Origin: Micromonospora sp. LH3U1
Lineage (GTDB): Bacteria > Actinomycetota > Actinomycetes > Mycobacteriales > Micromonosporaceae
NCBI RefSeq assembly: GCF_028475105.1
Contig: NZ_CP116936.1
Location: forward strand, 4,215,501-4,279,500
DNA length: 64,000 nt
Direction: 5' to 3'
Part shown: piece by piece, positions 52,278-61,418 of the stretch
How the letters are laid out: every line of letters begins with the position of its first letter
How positions within the stretch are numbered: the stretch's first letter is position 1
Notes under the pieces: model-generated
What the model was told of the DNA's origin: nothing
Seen by the model: only the letters and a program-made list of their open reading frames with translations
Databases searched by the model: none
Translations under genes and position numbers: made by a program

Positions 52278-53108
52278 CTACCGGAACTGCCGCTGCTGGG
52301 CGATTCGGATCCGCTCGCGCCACTCGGCCGATAGATCGACAACCATTACGTCCACGTGGTGAGCCTTTAGCGCAGCCGCGTACCAGGTCCGCGCCTCGGG
52401 CCGGAAGGACCGTGCCGCCTGCTCATCACTGAAGCAAAGAATCAATCGGTGATGGCCGCCCAACTCCCTACCGACGTGAATGAGCTTGAGCGCGTCCGTC
52501 AAGACCTTCTGCTTCTGCCCGCCCTTGGGCGGCCCCTGGTGCGCCCAGGCCTCCACAAGAGTCGGCGGGGCATGGCTCACACCATCTACGTCCACGTATT
52601 CGCCACCAGCAAGGTGAAGTCGCTTCGGGATGACCTCGTAGCCCAACATCTCGGCGAGCCCGTCCAGGATCGCCGTCTCTGCCTGCCGCTGCACGGCGCT
52701 ACTTCCAGCGGGAACCTCCGGCAGTGGCTCTTCGTCACCACGAGTGGTAGCACTGGTTCCCGCAGCGAGCGGGGCCACCGACGTCCCAATCCGCTGAGCC
52801 ATCTCGACAAGGCGGTAGCGCCCGCCGCCGTCGCGAATCAGGTCAGGGTAGCGGACAGCGTGGTGGGCTGGAGCATCCACGCACATACGCGAGACGACGT
52901 GAGCCCCTATCGTGCTCTCTGCGAAGGTGCTTCCTCTGCCGATCAGCAGGCGCACGACTTCCTCCGCAGTGAAGCTGCCGTCGGCGCTTCGGGCAGCCAA
53001 TTCATGGGCAGCCTCGAGCACCTCATCACGACAGGTTCGGGCGAGCATGCCGCCGACCGTATCTCCCGGTGCACCAACGGGTACACAGCCTGTAGCACGA
53101 TCCTTCAT
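52278..53108 (-). CDS. Two-domain winged-helix/nuclease-like protein in the restriction operon
   Basis: This protein is up to 276 residues. Residues ~22-100 look like a winged-helix domain (RDEVLEAAHELAARSADGSF, TIGAHVVSRMCVDAPAHHAV, then YPDLIRDGGGRYRLV). Residues ~140-270 have EYVDVDGVS, then LVEAWAHQGPPKGGQKQKVL, an Asp...Glu...Lys arrangement that could be a PD-(D/E)XK-like site, but this is a weak reading. ATG 53108 lies 5 nt after the hsdR stop; ATG 53048 is an alternative. Position directly after hsdR points to a joint role. Confidence 0.62.
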   Translation of the reverse strand: MKDRATGCVPVGAPGDTVGGMLARTCRDEVLEAAHELAARSADGSFTAEEVVRLLIGRGSTFAESTIGAHVVSRMCVDAPAHHAVRYPDLIRDGGGRYRLVEMAQRIGTSVAPLAAGTSATTRGDEEPLPEVPAGSSAVQRQAETAILDGLAEMLGYEVIPKRLHLAGGEYVDVDGVSHAPPTLVEAWAHQGPPKGGQKQKVLTDALKLIHVGRELGGHHRLILCFSDEQAARSFRPEARTWYAAALKAHHVDVMVVDLSAEWRERIRIAQQRQFR

Positions 53109-53113
53109 GACCG

Positions 53114-56100
53114 CTACGCCTGATCTTCTACGTACGTACGGGTCTGCTTGAGCACCAGCTCGACGGCCTCAGGTCGGGCGTCCGGTGGGTAGCCGTACCG
53201 GGCCAGCAGTCGCTTGACCTTGCTGCGGACCAGGGCCTGGGCTTGCTCCCGGATCCACCAGTCAACCGGCAAGTCCTGAAGCTCCTTGACGAGGTCCTTG
53301 GCGATCTGCCCCAGCACTCCGTCGCCAAGCAATTCCTTCGCTGACTCGTTCTGTGCGACAGCCGTGTAGAAGGCGTACTCATCCTCCGTCAGGCCGATCT
53401 CGGCAGCCTTGCCACGATCGGCCGAGACCTCCTTGGCCAGCGCGACCAGCTCGGCGATGATCTCGGCGGCTGTCAGCCCGCCCGAGGTGTAGCGCTGCAT
53501 CATCTTGAGCAGCTTCGCGGTGAACCCTTCCTGGGCGACGACGTTGTGGGGGTGCGCCAACCTGACCTCGCGCTCGATCGCACGGCGCAGCGCCTCAATG
53601 GCCAGGTTAGGGCGCTGGCTTTCGCGCATTCGACGCATGAAGCCTTCGTCCAGGTGCGACAGGTCGGGGCGCTGAATGCCCGCCGCCTCATAGATGTCGA
53701 CCACCTCGTCCACTGCAATCGCGCTCGCCGTGAGCTGCCGGATCGCCAGTTCCACGTCCGCCGCCGTCGCGAGACCCCGCTCCGCCCGCTCCTCGGCTCT
53801 GAGCTTGGCCAGATACAGGCGTACGGCTTCGAAGAATTCCAAATCCGTCCGCAGTGGCCGAAGCTTGTCCTCACGCGGGCAGTTACTGTAGGCGCGAGCA
53901 ATCTTCCGTGCGGTGTCGGCGTAGCGATCGGCGAGGGTGGGCTTGCCCTCCTCCAGGTCTGGTTCGGGGCTTCGGAGGTAATCCACGACGTCGAGCGCGG
54001 CATGGTAAAAAGCACGCGGTCTGCCCGAGTCGCGCTTGGCCTTCCAGTTGATGCCATGAAGCTGGCTGCCGATAACGCCGTGCAGCTCAACCACCATGTC
54101 GACTGCGGCGCTGATGTCCCTCCCGATCGGTTTCTCGTCGATGTCGGTCCGGGTGTACTCGGCGAGCGCCTTGGTGAGGTCGTCGGCGATGCCAAGGAAG
54201 TCCACCACCAGACCGCTGGGCTTCTCGCCCCATCGACGGTTGACTCGGGCGAGGGCCTGCATCAACGCCGCCCCGCGCATCGGCTTGTCGAGGTACATCG
54301 TGTGCAGCGGCGGCGAGTCGAACCCGGTGAGCCACAGCGACTGAACAATCACCAGCTCGAGCGGATCGTCGGCATCCGTGGCTCGACGCTGGATCTTCTT
54401 GATCATGCCGGGCGAGCGGACGTGGGTGGCAATCGGCTCCTGGTCCTTGGCACTGCCGGTGTAAACCGCCTTGATCAGGCCTTCGTCGTCGTCTTCCCGG
54501 TGCCACTCCGAGCGGATCGCGGTGATCTCCTTGTAAAGGTCAGCTGCGACCTTCCGGGAGTAACAAACGATCATGCCCTTGCCGGGCTTGCCGGTCAGCT
54601 TGACCATCTCGGTCCGACGCCGTTCCCAGTGCTCGACAATGTCCTGGGCTAGCGTCCGCACCCGATCAGCGTGGCCGACGACATCCTCGTACTGCGCGAA
54701 CGCCCGCCGGACGCGCTTGATCTCCTCCTCGTCGAGGTCGACGGTCAGGTCCTCGGCCTCCTCGTCCAGCTCCACCGGGTTTACACCCTCGGGAAGGTGC
54801 ACGGGAATGTGCCGGTTCTCGTAGTAGACCCGCACCGTGGCGCCGTCACGGACCGCACGGGTCAGGTCGTACACGTCGATGTAGTCGCCGAAGACAGCAC
54901 GGGTGTTTGCCTCGGCGTGGGAGATCGGCGTGCCGGTGAAGGCGATGAACGCCGCGTTGGGCAAGGCGTCATGCAGGTTCTTGGCGTAGCCGTCGAGAAA
55001 GTCGTAGTGGCTGCGATGCGCCTCGTCCACGACGACGAGCACGTTGCGCCGCTTTGAGAGTAGCGGGAAGTCGACGTTGGCTTCCTTGTCCGCCTTGGAG
55101 CGGTTGAACTTCTGCAGCGTGGTGAAGATGATCCCGCCGGACGGCCGATCCAGCAGGCGCATCAGCTGCTCCTTCGTGTCCACCTGCACGGGCGTCTCCG
55201 GCAGCAAATCGCTGGCCGCGAAGGTGAGGAAGAGCTGGCTGTCTAAGTCGATCCGGTCGGTGAGCACCACGATCGTCGGATTGCGGAGCGCCGGCTCCTT
55301 CATCACCTTCGCGGTGTAGTACGCCATCTCCATGCTTTTGCCGGAGCCCTGGGTGTGCCAGACGACACCAATCTTGCCGTCGCCGCCCACCGCGGTGATC
55401 GTCTTGTCGACCGCTGTGTTGACCGCGTACATTTGGTGGGCCTTGGCCAACCGCACCGTGTCGATCGCGCCGCCCCGCTCTCGAGAGAAGGCGGTGAAGT
55501 TGACCAGCAGGTCCAAGCAAAGCTTGGGGTTAAACGCCCCGCCGATCAGCGTCTCCAGTGCACGACCGTCAGTGACGTCAACAGGCTCACCGCGCTCGTC
55601 GATGTCCCACGGCGCCATGTGCTCCCACGGCGTGAACAGCGTCCCGATTCGAGCTGTGATGCCGTCGCTGGCGACGGCGAAAACCGGCACCGCGAGGGCG
55701 CTCGCGCCAAATTCACGCCGATAGGTCATCAGCTGGTCGTACGCTTCCCGGGTCCCGTCGGTCGCGCCAGCCTTCTTAAGCTCGAACACCGCCAGCGGCA
55801 GACCATTGACGTAGGCCACCACATCCAGCCGGCGTTTGCGGCGAGCATCCTTGATCGTCACCTGGTTGGCCGCAATCAGATCATTGCCGTACGGGTCAAG
55901 AAAGTCGATCACCCAAGCGGTGTCGGTGCGGTTCTGCCCCGACGCCGCGTCGACGTAGGCGACCTTCACCCCGCGCGTGAGCAACGTGTGCACGCGGTAC
56001 CGCTCCGTGAAGGCGTCTGCCGACGTCCGCTTCTCGAACTCGGCCACCACCTCGTCCACGGCGTCATGCGGCAATTGCGGATTGATCCGCGCAACCGCCT

Positions 56101-56284
56101 CGCGGAGCCGGCCATACAGAACCAAGTCGCCCCAAGACTTCCGCGCGCCATCGCCCCTGCGCGACGGCGCCAACTCGGTGCCGGTCATGGGCTGCCACCA
56201 CTCGCCAAGCTGGTCCTTGACGTGATGCTCCCACTCCGCCTCGGATTCGTCCTTCGGGAAGGCCGGGTCGTCCGCCAGGGTCAT
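53114..56284 (-). CDS. hsdR: Type I restriction enzyme motor/nuclease subunit HsdR
   Basis: This 1056-residue HsdR translocates DNA towards the complex and cuts it when sites are unmethylated. The N-terminal nuclease has NDLIAANQVTIKDARRKRRL and LDVVAYVNGLPLAVFELKKA (D...ExK, ~residues 130-173). Helicase motifs: Walker A VVWHTQGSGKSMEMAYYTAK (~313), DEAH box VLVVVDEAHRSHYDF (~416), IVQSLWLTGFDSPPLHTMYL and ALARVNRRWGEKPSGLVVDF. All motifs look intact. It starts 64 nt after the hsdS stop; the following gene starts 5 nt after it ends. Confidence 0.94.
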   Translation of the reverse strand: MTLADDPAFPKDESEAEWEHHVKDQLGEWWQPMTGTELAPSRRGDGARKSWGDLVLYGRLREAVARINPQLPHDAVDEVVAEFEKRTSADAFTERYRVHTLLTRGVKVAYVDAASGQNRTDTAWVIDFLDPYGNDLIAANQVTIKDARRKRRLDVVAYVNGLPLAVFELKKAGATDGTREAYDQLMTYRREFGASALAVPVFAVASDGITARIGTLFTPWEHMAPWDIDERGEPVDVTDGRALETLIGGAFNPKLCLDLLVNFTAFSRERGGAIDTVRLAKAHQMYAVNTAVDKTITAVGGDGKIGVVWHTQGSGKSMEMAYYTAKVMKEPALRNPTIVVLTDRIDLDSQLFLTFAASDLLPETPVQVDTKEQLMRLLDRPSGGIIFTTLQKFNRSKADKEANVDFPLLSKRRNVLVVVDEAHRSHYDFLDGYAKNLHDALPNAAFIAFTGTPISHAEANTRAVFGDYIDVYDLTRAVRDGATVRVYYENRHIPVHLPEGVNPVELDEEAEDLTVDLDEEEIKRVRRAFAQYEDVVGHADRVRTLAQDIVEHWERRRTEMVKLTGKPGKGMIVCYSRKVAADLYKEITAIRSEWHREDDDEGLIKAVYTGSAKDQEPIATHVRSPGMIKKIQRRATDADDPLELVIVQSLWLTGFDSPPLHTMYLDKPMRGAALMQALARVNRRWGEKPSGLVVDFLGIADDLTKALAEYTRTDIDEKPIGRDISAAVDMVVELHGVIGSQLHGINWKAKRDSGRPRAFYHAALDVVDYLRSPEPDLEEGKPTLADRYADTARKIARAYSNCPREDKLRPLRTDLEFFEAVRLYLAKLRAEERAERGLATAADVELAIRQLTASAIAVDEVVDIYEAAGIQRPDLSHLDEGFMRRMRESQRPNLAIEALRRAIEREVRLAHPHNVVAQEGFTAKLLKMMQRYTSGGLTAAEIIAELVALAKEVSADRGKAAEIGLTEDEYAFYTAVAQNESAKELLGDGVLGQIAKDLVKELQDLPVDWWIREQAQALVRSKVKRLLARYGYPPDARPEAVELVLKQTRTYVEDQA

Positions 56285-56348
56285 GACTTCTCCGCTGTTC
56301 GAAGGGCGTGGGCTGGGAAGTAGCTGCAGTTGCTAGGCAAGCGGAATG

Positions 56349-57458
56349 TCAGGCCGCGTCGGAGATCACATGATCCGCGTCCTCGACCCGCAGTTCCCCT
56401 GAGATCAGTTTCGGTAGCAGCAGGTCTCGAAGTTGGGCGAGAGCGATGCTCTCCTCGCGAGCCTGCTCAGCTCGCTCCACAAGCGACACAACCTGCTGCC
56501 TCGTCGTTTCATTGGTCGCCCTGGGGTCGACAACATCAGAAGCGAGGATTTCATCCGGGCGCACGCGTTGGTGGCTCTTCGACGTTCCCGTCACGCGTGC
56601 CGCAAGGCGACAGAGGAATTCACCCTGGCGAGCAACGGCCCAGAGTTCTGCGGTGGTGATGGTCGGATTTGGCAGAAGCACAAGAAACTCGGTTGACGCG
56701 AGCGCCGGCACACCGGCCTTTGGCTCAACGCGCCAGACTCTTGGAATATCCGGGTTGAGCTTTGACAGCAGGACACCTGGTTGATCGACCAGGAATTTTG
56801 CACTCAAGATCTTATCCGGGGAACAGATGTCCGGAACTTGGCCGTTGTCGAAAGCAGGAAGACTATAATGTGCGACCGCCGGAACGTTGAGGGTGGAAGG
56901 CATAACTTGCGATTTTCGCAAGCTGCACAGCGACGAGAGACTAGTTCGAGACGACCACCTCTCTTCAGAAAAGAGCGAAAGTGCCAACTCGCAACTCGTA
57001 TCGGCGGTCCGCTGGTTGACCGCGATCTTGTCATCCAGCGCCCCAATCAAGGCACTTATCGCCTTCTGCTCACGCAAACCAGGAAGGCTAACAGAAATGC
57101 TCGCAATGTAATTGCGATTTAACGAAGGCTGGGCGCTCCCTGAGTCAAATCCCTTGAAGTCCAATTGCCGCAAAAGATAGTATACAAACCTAGGATCATT
57201 CCCTAAAAAATCCTCCACGAACAACGTCGTGTTGAGTGGCCAGAACCGCCCTGGGTAATAAGTAGCGACTCCAATAGACGAGCCACTGCGCCCAATTGTG
57301 ACGCCAGGACCAGCAATCGGGCCTTCGTCGTGCCACCCACTGATTCCTGCTGAGCCCATGACGGGGTAGCAACCAGGCCGACGGACGGGTTCCGGCAGGT
57401 CGAATCCACGCTTGAGTCTTACGATCTTGTCCAGGGCTAGACGGCGCCGTTCAGGCAT
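56349..57458 (-). CDS. hsdS: Type I restriction specificity subunit HsdS
   Basis: This 370-residue protein has two target-recognition halves, each ending in a conserved helix: SLPGLREQKAISALIGALDD (~residues 125-145) and RQQVVSLVERAEQAREESIA followed by LRDLLLPKLISGELRV near the end. It sets the DNA sequence recognised by HsdM and HsdR. ATG 57458 has GGGAGGA at -4 and overlaps hsdM by 8 nt. Bases ~56600-57250 are visibly poorer in GC than the rest of the operon, as expected when recognition domains are swapped by recombination or transfer. Confidence 0.92.
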   Translation of the reverse strand: MPERRRLALDKIVRLKRGFDLPEPVRRPGCYPVMGSAGISGWHDEGPIAGPGVTIGRSGSSIGVATYYPGRFWPLNTTLFVEDFLGNDPRFVYYLLRQLDFKGFDSGSAQPSLNRNYIASISVSLPGLREQKAISALIGALDDKIAVNQRTADTSCELALSLFSEERWSSRTSLSSLCSLRKSQVMPSTLNVPAVAHYSLPAFDNGQVPDICSPDKILSAKFLVDQPGVLLSKLNPDIPRVWRVEPKAGVPALASTEFLVLLPNPTITTAELWAVARQGEFLCRLAARVTGTSKSHQRVRPDEILASDVVDPRATNETTRQQVVSLVERAEQAREESIALAQLRDLLLPKLISGELRVEDADHVISDAA

Positions 57459-59073
57459 TGATCCTCCCGAACTGGTCGCGAATGACGGACTCAAGTCGGG
57501 CCGACTCCTCGAAGTGCACGAAGAGTTCTTTGGTCAAGCGAGCGATCTTCCCCTCGATCGGTTCGTCGTTGCTGGTGTCGACATCGGCGGCCCCGACGTA
57601 GCGGCCCGGCGTAAGGATGAAATCATGCTCGCGAATTTCGTCCAAACTTGCTGATTTGCAGAAGCCGGGCACGTCCGCGTACTCCGTCGTCTTACGGGTG
57701 CCGCGCCAAGCGTGGTAGATATCGGCGATGCGACGGATGTCCTCGTCGGTGTATTCGCGCTCGGTTCGGTTCACCATCACGCCCATACTGCGGGCATCGA
57801 TGAGGAGGACTTCGTTGGTGCGGTTGGCAAGACGCTTCGCCCCTTGAGGGCTCTTGTCTCGGGAGAGGAACCACAGACAAGCCGGGATCTGGGTGGAGCG
57901 GAACAGTTGGCTGGGAAGCGCGACCATGCAGGCTACGAGGTCGCCTTCGACCATGGCTCGGCGGATGTCGCCTTCACCGGACTGCTTGCTGGACATCGAA
58001 CCGTTGGCGAGCACAATTCCGGCTCGCCCCTTCGGAGAAAGCTTGTGGGCCATGTGCTGCAGCCACGCGTAGTTGGCGTTGCCAACCGGTGGTATGCCGT
58101 ATTCCCAGCGCGGGTCCATGACGAGCCGGTCGCCGCCCCAGTCGGAGATGTTGAATGGCGGGTTGGCCATCACGACGTCGGCGCGCAGGTCAGGGTGCTG
58201 ATCCTCGTGGAAACTGTCTGCCCACCTGGTGCTGAGGTTGGCTTCGATGCCGTGGATGGCGAGATTCATTTTCGCCAGCCGCCAGGTGTTCTGGTTGAGC
58301 TCCTGACCGAACACCGAGATGTCAAATGCCTTGCCACCGTGGGTCTCGATGAACTTCTCGGCCTGGACGAACATGCCGCCGGAGCCGCACGCCGGGTCGT
58401 AGACCCGCTCGCCGGGTTGCGGTTCGAGGATCTCGACAATGAGCTTGACGATGCTCTTTGGGGTGAAATATTCGCCGCCGCGTCGGCCCTCGGCGAGCGC
58501 AAACTTCTCCAGGCAGTATTCGTAGACCTCGCCGAGGACATCTCGGGCGCTGCGGCGCTTGCCGTCAGCGTCGAACTGGTCGCGGAAACGGAGCTTGTGG
58601 ATCAGGTCGACGAGTTCGCCGAGGCGCCGCTCGTCGACACCTCGGCCGTTGTAGAGGCCCTGCGGCAGGGCACCTTTGAGGTCCGGGTTGGCGTCGCCGA
58701 CGGCCTTCATCGCGCCGTCGAGGAGTTGGCCGATGCTGGTCTGACCGGCGGCGGTCTTGGCGCGATGCGCGAGAGACTCCCAGCGCGCGGCTTGCGGCAC
58801 CCAGAAGACGCCGCGGCCGGCGTACTCGTCCTGGTCCTCCAGCAGTGCGGGCCGGTTCGCCTCGGGGATGCCGTCTGCCTCCAGCTCAGCTTCGATCTGC
58901 GCCCGCCGCTCGTCGAACGCGTCCGAGGTGTACTTGAGGAAGATGAGACCGAGCACGAAGTGCTTGTACTCGGCGGCGTCCATGCTGCCGCGCAGCTTGT
59001 CGGCCGACTTCCACAGGGTGTCTTTCAGGTCAGCCGATTGCGGCTCTACCGGCTTGCGCGCGCGTGGGGGCAC
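57451..59073 (-). CDS. hsdM: Type I restriction modification methylase HsdM
   Basis: This 540-residue N6-adenine methyltransferase has an N-terminal helical domain (DTLWKSADKLRGSMDAAEYK, VLGLIFLKYTSDAFDERRAQ), SAM motif I VYDPACGSGGMFVQAEKF (~residue 224) and catalytic motif IV NPPFNISDWGGD (~303). It methylates the host site defined by HsdS. The start is GTG 59073 with GAGGAG upstream, 12 nt after the HTH-methylase gene. Confidence 0.95.
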   Translation of the reverse strand: MPPRARKPVEPQSADLKDTLWKSADKLRGSMDAAEYKHFVLGLIFLKYTSDAFDERRAQIEAELEADGIPEANRPALLEDQDEYAGRGVFWVPQAARWESLAHRAKTAAGQTSIGQLLDGAMKAVGDANPDLKGALPQGLYNGRGVDERRLGELVDLIHKLRFRDQFDADGKRRSARDVLGEVYEYCLEKFALAEGRRGGEYFTPKSIVKLIVEILEPQPGERVYDPACGSGGMFVQAEKFIETHGGKAFDISVFGQELNQNTWRLAKMNLAIHGIEANLSTRWADSFHEDQHPDLRADVVMANPPFNISDWGGDRLVMDPRWEYGIPPVGNANYAWLQHMAHKLSPKGRAGIVLANGSMSSKQSGEGDIRRAMVEGDLVACMVALPSQLFRSTQIPACLWFLSRDKSPQGAKRLANRTNEVLLIDARSMGVMVNRTEREYTDEDIRRIADIYHAWRGTRKTTEYADVPGFCKSASLDEIREHDFILTPGRYVGAADVDTSNDEPIEGKIARLTKELFVHFEESARLESVIRDQFGRINA

Positions 59074-59085
59074 TATGTCGTCTCC

Positions 59086-61170
59086 TCAGATATTCGTGTT
59101 CGACGTCTTGGGCTTGAAGCGCAGGTTCATCGCTCCGTCGGCGACGCCGGCGGCGATACGCTGACGGACCAGATCCAACGCCGAAGCCTGGTTGCGGGCT
59201 TGCTCTGCCAGGTCGTTGAGCATCATGGACGCCTGATCGAGGTGGCCGTAATCGACCGCGGTCAGTACGGGGATCTCTAGCTGGTGCAGGGTCACGCTGC
59301 GCACGCGTGGGCCGGTGCGTGCGGCGTTGCGCGCCGCGCCGAGCAGGGCCGCCAGCGCGTATGGCCCAATCCATGCCTGCTGGGGCTCATCACGGTAGAG
59401 CGACGAGTGTTTGACGTAGCCGGGGATGCGCAAGCCTTGTACGGGGGTGAGCAGGACACTGCCGCCGATAGCGTCGACCATGACGCGAAGCTGGTCGCCG
59501 GCCATGACGACCACATCGCCCGGTTCGGTGATCGCGGCTGCGGCGTACTGTCCGAGGGTCAGAACGTCGATGCGACGCTCGCCGACGCGCACCTCTCCGA
59601 GCAACTCTTCGCGACCGAGAATCCGTTGTCCGCTGCGACCCAGGTCAGCATCGGGTATGCGATGGCCCGGCAGTCGGATGAGCTGCCGGCCGCGTAGCAG
59701 CTCGCCGACCGTGCGGTATGCGATGCCCTGCGCGCGGGTGGTCACCCCGATCCGTTCCAGCGTGGTGATCGCGTCATCCGGGGACATCTTGAAGGTTGCC
59801 GCCGCGGACTCACGTGCCCGCATCGCCTCCACTACGAGGTCCTCAGGTGCCGCGTTGGGTGCCAACAGATGTGCCGGCAGGAGCGACCGCCTGCCCATTA
59901 GCTCGGACACGGGAATCGCCGCGAATGGCTCAGCTTCGCGCGACTCTCGCGACCCGCACACGAGCCGCGTTGTCTGTTCGATCCATGACCTGCCGTACCG
60001 GAACCGGACCAGATCGGCGTCGCAGACAACGACGTCTCGCGTCGTGTCGCCCTCGTCGGGTGCCAGCACCAGCAGCACAAGGTCCGTGCCGCCGATGAAG
60101 CGGTGAATGTGGCGGGGCAGTTGGATGATCGCGCGGACGCAGCCTCGACGCACGAGTTGCTCGCGTACCCACGTCACCGGAAGTCGACGCGACGTCCCCG
60201 TGCGCGTCAGCGTCCATTCTGGCACGACGGCGAACCCAATGCCCTCGTCGCTGAGACACTCCGCGACTCGAGAGGCCCAGGACAGCGGGTGTTCCTCATG
60301 GTGTTCTTGCTCGCCGGGCTGGAATGGCGGGTCAACAAAGACAAGGTCCGAACCCGAGAGGCTGCCCGTCTCCTGCCCGTCTGTGAGGACCGTGACCGCG
60401 TGGTGGCCGTGGCAGAAGAGCCTCAGACGCAGCCACCTTGCCGTCACCGGGTCTGCCTCGGCGCACCGGATCTTGCGTGGGCGACCGGCGGCCATCATGG
60501 CGGTGAGCATCTTCCCTGGGCCGGCCGCGAGATCAGCTACGGCAAGCTCGGCGAGATCTCCCAGCATCTCGATCGCCAAGCGCATGATCAGGTCGCAGAT
60601 CTCGGCGGGCGTCTCAACCGGGCCACCGGACCAGCCACGACGACCAGCTGCGGAAAGCACCTCCTCGGCCGCGGCCGCCGCACCAAGCCCTGACACCAGA
60701 CGCTCGACATCATCAAGCATCGACAACGCGCTTTGGCCTCGAGCGCTGACATGGCTGAGCAGGCCGATGAGTTCGGGGTGCTCAGCCTCGGCTTTGACGC
60801 ACAGCTCCGCGAGAGCGGCAAGGTCGGCGGGCAGTGGGCGTTGATGGGCCACTCTCAGCGCGATTAGCTCGAGCGCGACGTCGGCAAATGTGTCGGGATC
60901 GAGCTGGGTCTGATCGAGACTGCCACCACGGTCCATGCTTGCCCGGAATCTGTCTCCATAGGTGATAGCCGCTGAGCCACCCTCACGCGGAGCCGGCACT
61001 GGCCGATGGTCCAGCCACCGGGCTACTTCATCCGAGTCAAAGAGTGGCTGCCCAGACGGACCGCCTATCGGGTCAGGAAAGTCAGGATGTCGGCGCCTCC
61101 AGTTGCTGACGCTCGGACGGCGCACCTGGGCAAACCTGGCGATCTGCCCCAGCGTGACCGTCGACGACAT
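59086..61170 (-). CDS. HTH plus N6-methylase-like protein, first gene of the type I restriction operon
   Basis: A 694-residue protein. Residues 1-55 resemble a helix-turn-helix (TLGQIARFAQVRRPSVSNWR, PLFDSDEVARWLDHRP). Residues ~186-420 form an N6_Mtase-like domain: ETPAEICDLIMRLA, modified SAM motif I VADLAAGPGKML and catalytic-type motif DLVFVDPPFQPG (DPPF, residues 280-283). The C-terminal ~250 residues look like an HsdS-type recognition half (LRIPGYVKHSSLYRDEPQQA, then SVTLHQLEIPVLTAVDYGHL, LDQASMMLNDLAEQARNQAS). So it may be a self-contained methylase with its own specificity region, or a regulator using the DNA-binding head. ATG 61170 follows a GGAGGAGG-rich stretch. Confidence 0.8.
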   Translation of the reverse strand: MSSTVTLGQIARFAQVRRPSVSNWRRRHPDFPDPIGGPSGQPLFDSDEVARWLDHRPVPAPREGGSAAITYGDRFRASMDRGGSLDQTQLDPDTFADVALELIALRVAHQRPLPADLAALAELCVKAEAEHPELIGLLSHVSARGQSALSMLDDVERLVSGLGAAAAAEEVLSAAGRRGWSGGPVETPAEICDLIMRLAIEMLGDLAELAVADLAAGPGKMLTAMMAAGRPRKIRCAEADPVTARWLRLRLFCHGHHAVTVLTDGQETGSLSGSDLVFVDPPFQPGEQEHHEEHPLSWASRVAECLSDEGIGFAVVPEWTLTRTGTSRRLPVTWVREQLVRRGCVRAIIQLPRHIHRFIGGTDLVLLVLAPDEGDTTRDVVVCDADLVRFRYGRSWIEQTTRLVCGSRESREAEPFAAIPVSELMGRRSLLPAHLLAPNAAPEDLVVEAMRARESAAATFKMSPDDAITTLERIGVTTRAQGIAYRTVGELLRGRQLIRLPGHRIPDADLGRSGQRILGREELLGEVRVGERRIDVLTLGQYAAAAITEPGDVVVMAGDQLRVMVDAIGGSVLLTPVQGLRIPGYVKHSSLYRDEPQQAWIGPYALAALLGAARNAARTGPRVRSVTLHQLEIPVLTAVDYGHLDQASMMLNDLAEQARNQASALDLVRQRIAAGVADGAMNLRFKPKTSNTNI

Positions 61171-61256
61171 TTGTCCCCACCTCCTCCCACCCGTCCGGTT
61201 GTCCGCGCCGCGACACTACCGACGAAGAACGAACTTGAGCAAGCCTAGTTCGGTGA

Positions 61257-61272
61257 TAAGGGGGGTTATCTG
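61257..61272. promoter_or_regulatory. Inverted repeat GATAA-GGGGGG-TTATC in the divergent promoter region
   Basis: Five-base arms GATAA (61257-61261) and TTATC (61268-61272) flank six G residues. It lies between the methylase operon and the divergent lipoprotein gene, in a stretch poorer in GC than its surroundings. The arms are short, so support is modest. Confidence 0.35.
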
Positions 61273-61308
61273 ACCCAACCGTAGGAGCGCTGATAGCTGG
61301 GTTTCTCA

Positions 61309-61325
61309 CGACATGTTGTCGTGTT
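61309..61325. promoter_or_regulatory. Palindrome CACGACA-TGT-TGTCGTG in the divergent promoter region
   Basis: Seven-base arms with a 3-nt centre form a perfect inverted repeat, a plausible operator for a helix-turn-helix protein. It stands 139 nt from the start of the HTH-methylase gene and 94 nt from the lipoprotein start. Confidence 0.45.
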
Positions 61326-61418
61326 TCTGTGGGCCTGCCGCTCTTATGAGATGCGGCACCGGGGCGGCCGCCAGCGCCAGCCCTAGCCGACGCCATCAGA
61401 CACGTCAAGGAGAACAGA

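Noticed and set aside
57179..57186. A GTATAC palindrome resembling the GntR operator
   Set aside because: It lies inside hsdS coding sequence in an AT-richer patch and lacks the conserved left flank, so it is probably chance.
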